This document shows positions 63,553 to 64,000 of a DNA stretch of 64,000 nucleotides, piece after piece. The notes under the pieces are model-generated. The model saw nothing but the letters and a program-made list of their open reading frames with translations, searched no databases and was not told the origin of the DNA. Every line of letters starts with the position of its first letter. Position 1 is the first letter of the stretch. This stretch comes from Marinicella algicola (lineage in GTDB: Bacteria; Pseudomonadota; Gammaproteobacteria; Xanthomonadales; Marinicellaceae): assembly GCF_028401385.1 (NCBI RefSeq), contig NZ_JAQOMR010000001.1, positions 2,792,501-2,856,500 of the forward strand, in the 5' to 3' direction. A program made the position numbers and the translations under genes.

Positions 63553-64000
63553 AATGCACCTTCCGGCCGAGAACGCGCGACTTGATGACGGCAAGCGCGA
63601 TGAGGAGAATGAACAGCAGCACGGCCAGCGCCGAACCCTGACCGATATCGAAGAAGGTGAAGCCGATGCGATAAAGCAGGTTGACCAGAAGATCGGTGGC
63701 ACCGGCCGGCCCGCCCTCGGTCATCACCGAGACGAGGGTGAACACCTGAAATGCCTCGATCACCGAGATCACCAGTAGGAAATAGGTCGTCGGCATCACC
63801 AGCGGAAAGGTGACGCGGCGGAAGACGTGCCGGCGCTTGCCGCCATCGACTGCAGCGGCATCGTAGAGTTCCTGCGGAATAGCCTGTAGACCGGCGATAT
63901 AGATGACGATGTCATAGCCGAGCTGTTTCCAGGTATTGATGAAAATAAGGACACCGAGCGCCAGATCCGGCCGTTGCATCCAGCGGATTTTCTCGACACC
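63542..64000 (-). CDS. ABC transporter permease (UgpA/MalF-like), partial, cut by the window end
   Basis: C-terminal 152 or so residues of a MalF-type permease; the start lies beyond the right edge. Seen: WKQLGYDIVIYIAGLQAIPQELYDAAAVDGG (EAA loop) and SVMTEGGPAGATDLLVNLLYRIGF, the usual end region of the first sugar permease. Downstream partner is the permease at 62743-63552. Frame intact within the window. Confidence 0.9.
   Translation of the reverse strand, partial: GVEKIRWMQRPDLALGVLIFINTWKQLGYDIVIYIAGLQAIPQELYDAAAVDGGKRRHVFRRVTFPLVMPTTYFLLVISVIEAFQVFTLVSVMTEGGPAGATDLLVNLLYRIGFTFFDIGQGSALAVLLFILLIALAVIKSRVLGRKVHYEA

Overview
The window is one GC-rich (about 60% G+C), densely packed stretch of an alphaproteobacterial genome, most likely Hyphomicrobiales (Rhizobiales). 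This is inferred from the many ABC importers, each beside a small catabolic operon and a GntR, LysR, DeoR, IclR or RpiR regulator, and from protein families typical of that order. I see no rRNA, tRNA, transposase, phage gene, CRISPR array or replication origin, and no gene-free stretch longer than 300 bases. The nature of the replicon (chromosome or megaplasmid) cannot be told.

I recognise 62 protein genes. About 32 of them are broken by one or more single-base frameshifts (over 40 in total). In each case the conserved family sequence simply continues in another frame, including in essential ABC subunits. I read these as sequence errors, often at short homopolymers, and annotate each gene as one reconstructed CDS with the break position given.

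Layout. (1) 8-9305: an orphan PotD-like binding protein, a LysR regulator, an ATZ/TRZ-type amidohydrolase with a DenD-like dehydrogenase, and a minus-strand hydrolase operon (cupin, isochorismatase-like hydrolase, AtzH-like protein, amidase, gamma-glutamyltransferase-like hydrolase) divergent from a second LysR. (2) 10496-22917, minus strand: a polyamine/opine-type ABC importer preceded by a CocE-like hydrolase and a creatininase; a third LysR; then two cytosine-deaminase-like hydrolases, a questin-oxidase-like protein and a flavin monooxygenase-like protein. (3) 23124-31918: a sugar ABC importer, an SDR, a DeoR regulator, a BtpA/SgcQ-family protein and an FGGY kinase. (4) 31938-45326: an amino-acid-type ABC importer with two paralogous binding proteins and three GntR regulators, around a DapA-like lyase, a fused three-part HcnABC/opine-oxidase-type dehydrogenase, a DUF3830 protein, a phosphotriesterase-family protein, an aspartate-dehydrogenase-like protein and an M20 hydrolase. 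(5) 45387-59979: an L-fucose-type non-phosphorylating pathway (mutarotase, lactonase, L-fuconate dehydratase, SDR, FAH hydrolase) with its own ABC importer and IclR, followed by a Gfo/Idh dehydrogenase, CoA-transferase, leaderless binding-protein-like protein and MaoC hydratase. (6) 60003-64000: RpiR regulator and a ugp-like importer with a glycerophosphodiesterase, cut by the window end.

The strongest candidates for undescribed biology are the 32-45 kb cluster built around the one-chain dehydrogenase, the flavin monooxygenase/questin-oxidase/double amidohydrolase operon at 17970-22917, and the leaderless binding-protein-like gene between a CoA-transferase and a MaoC hydratase.
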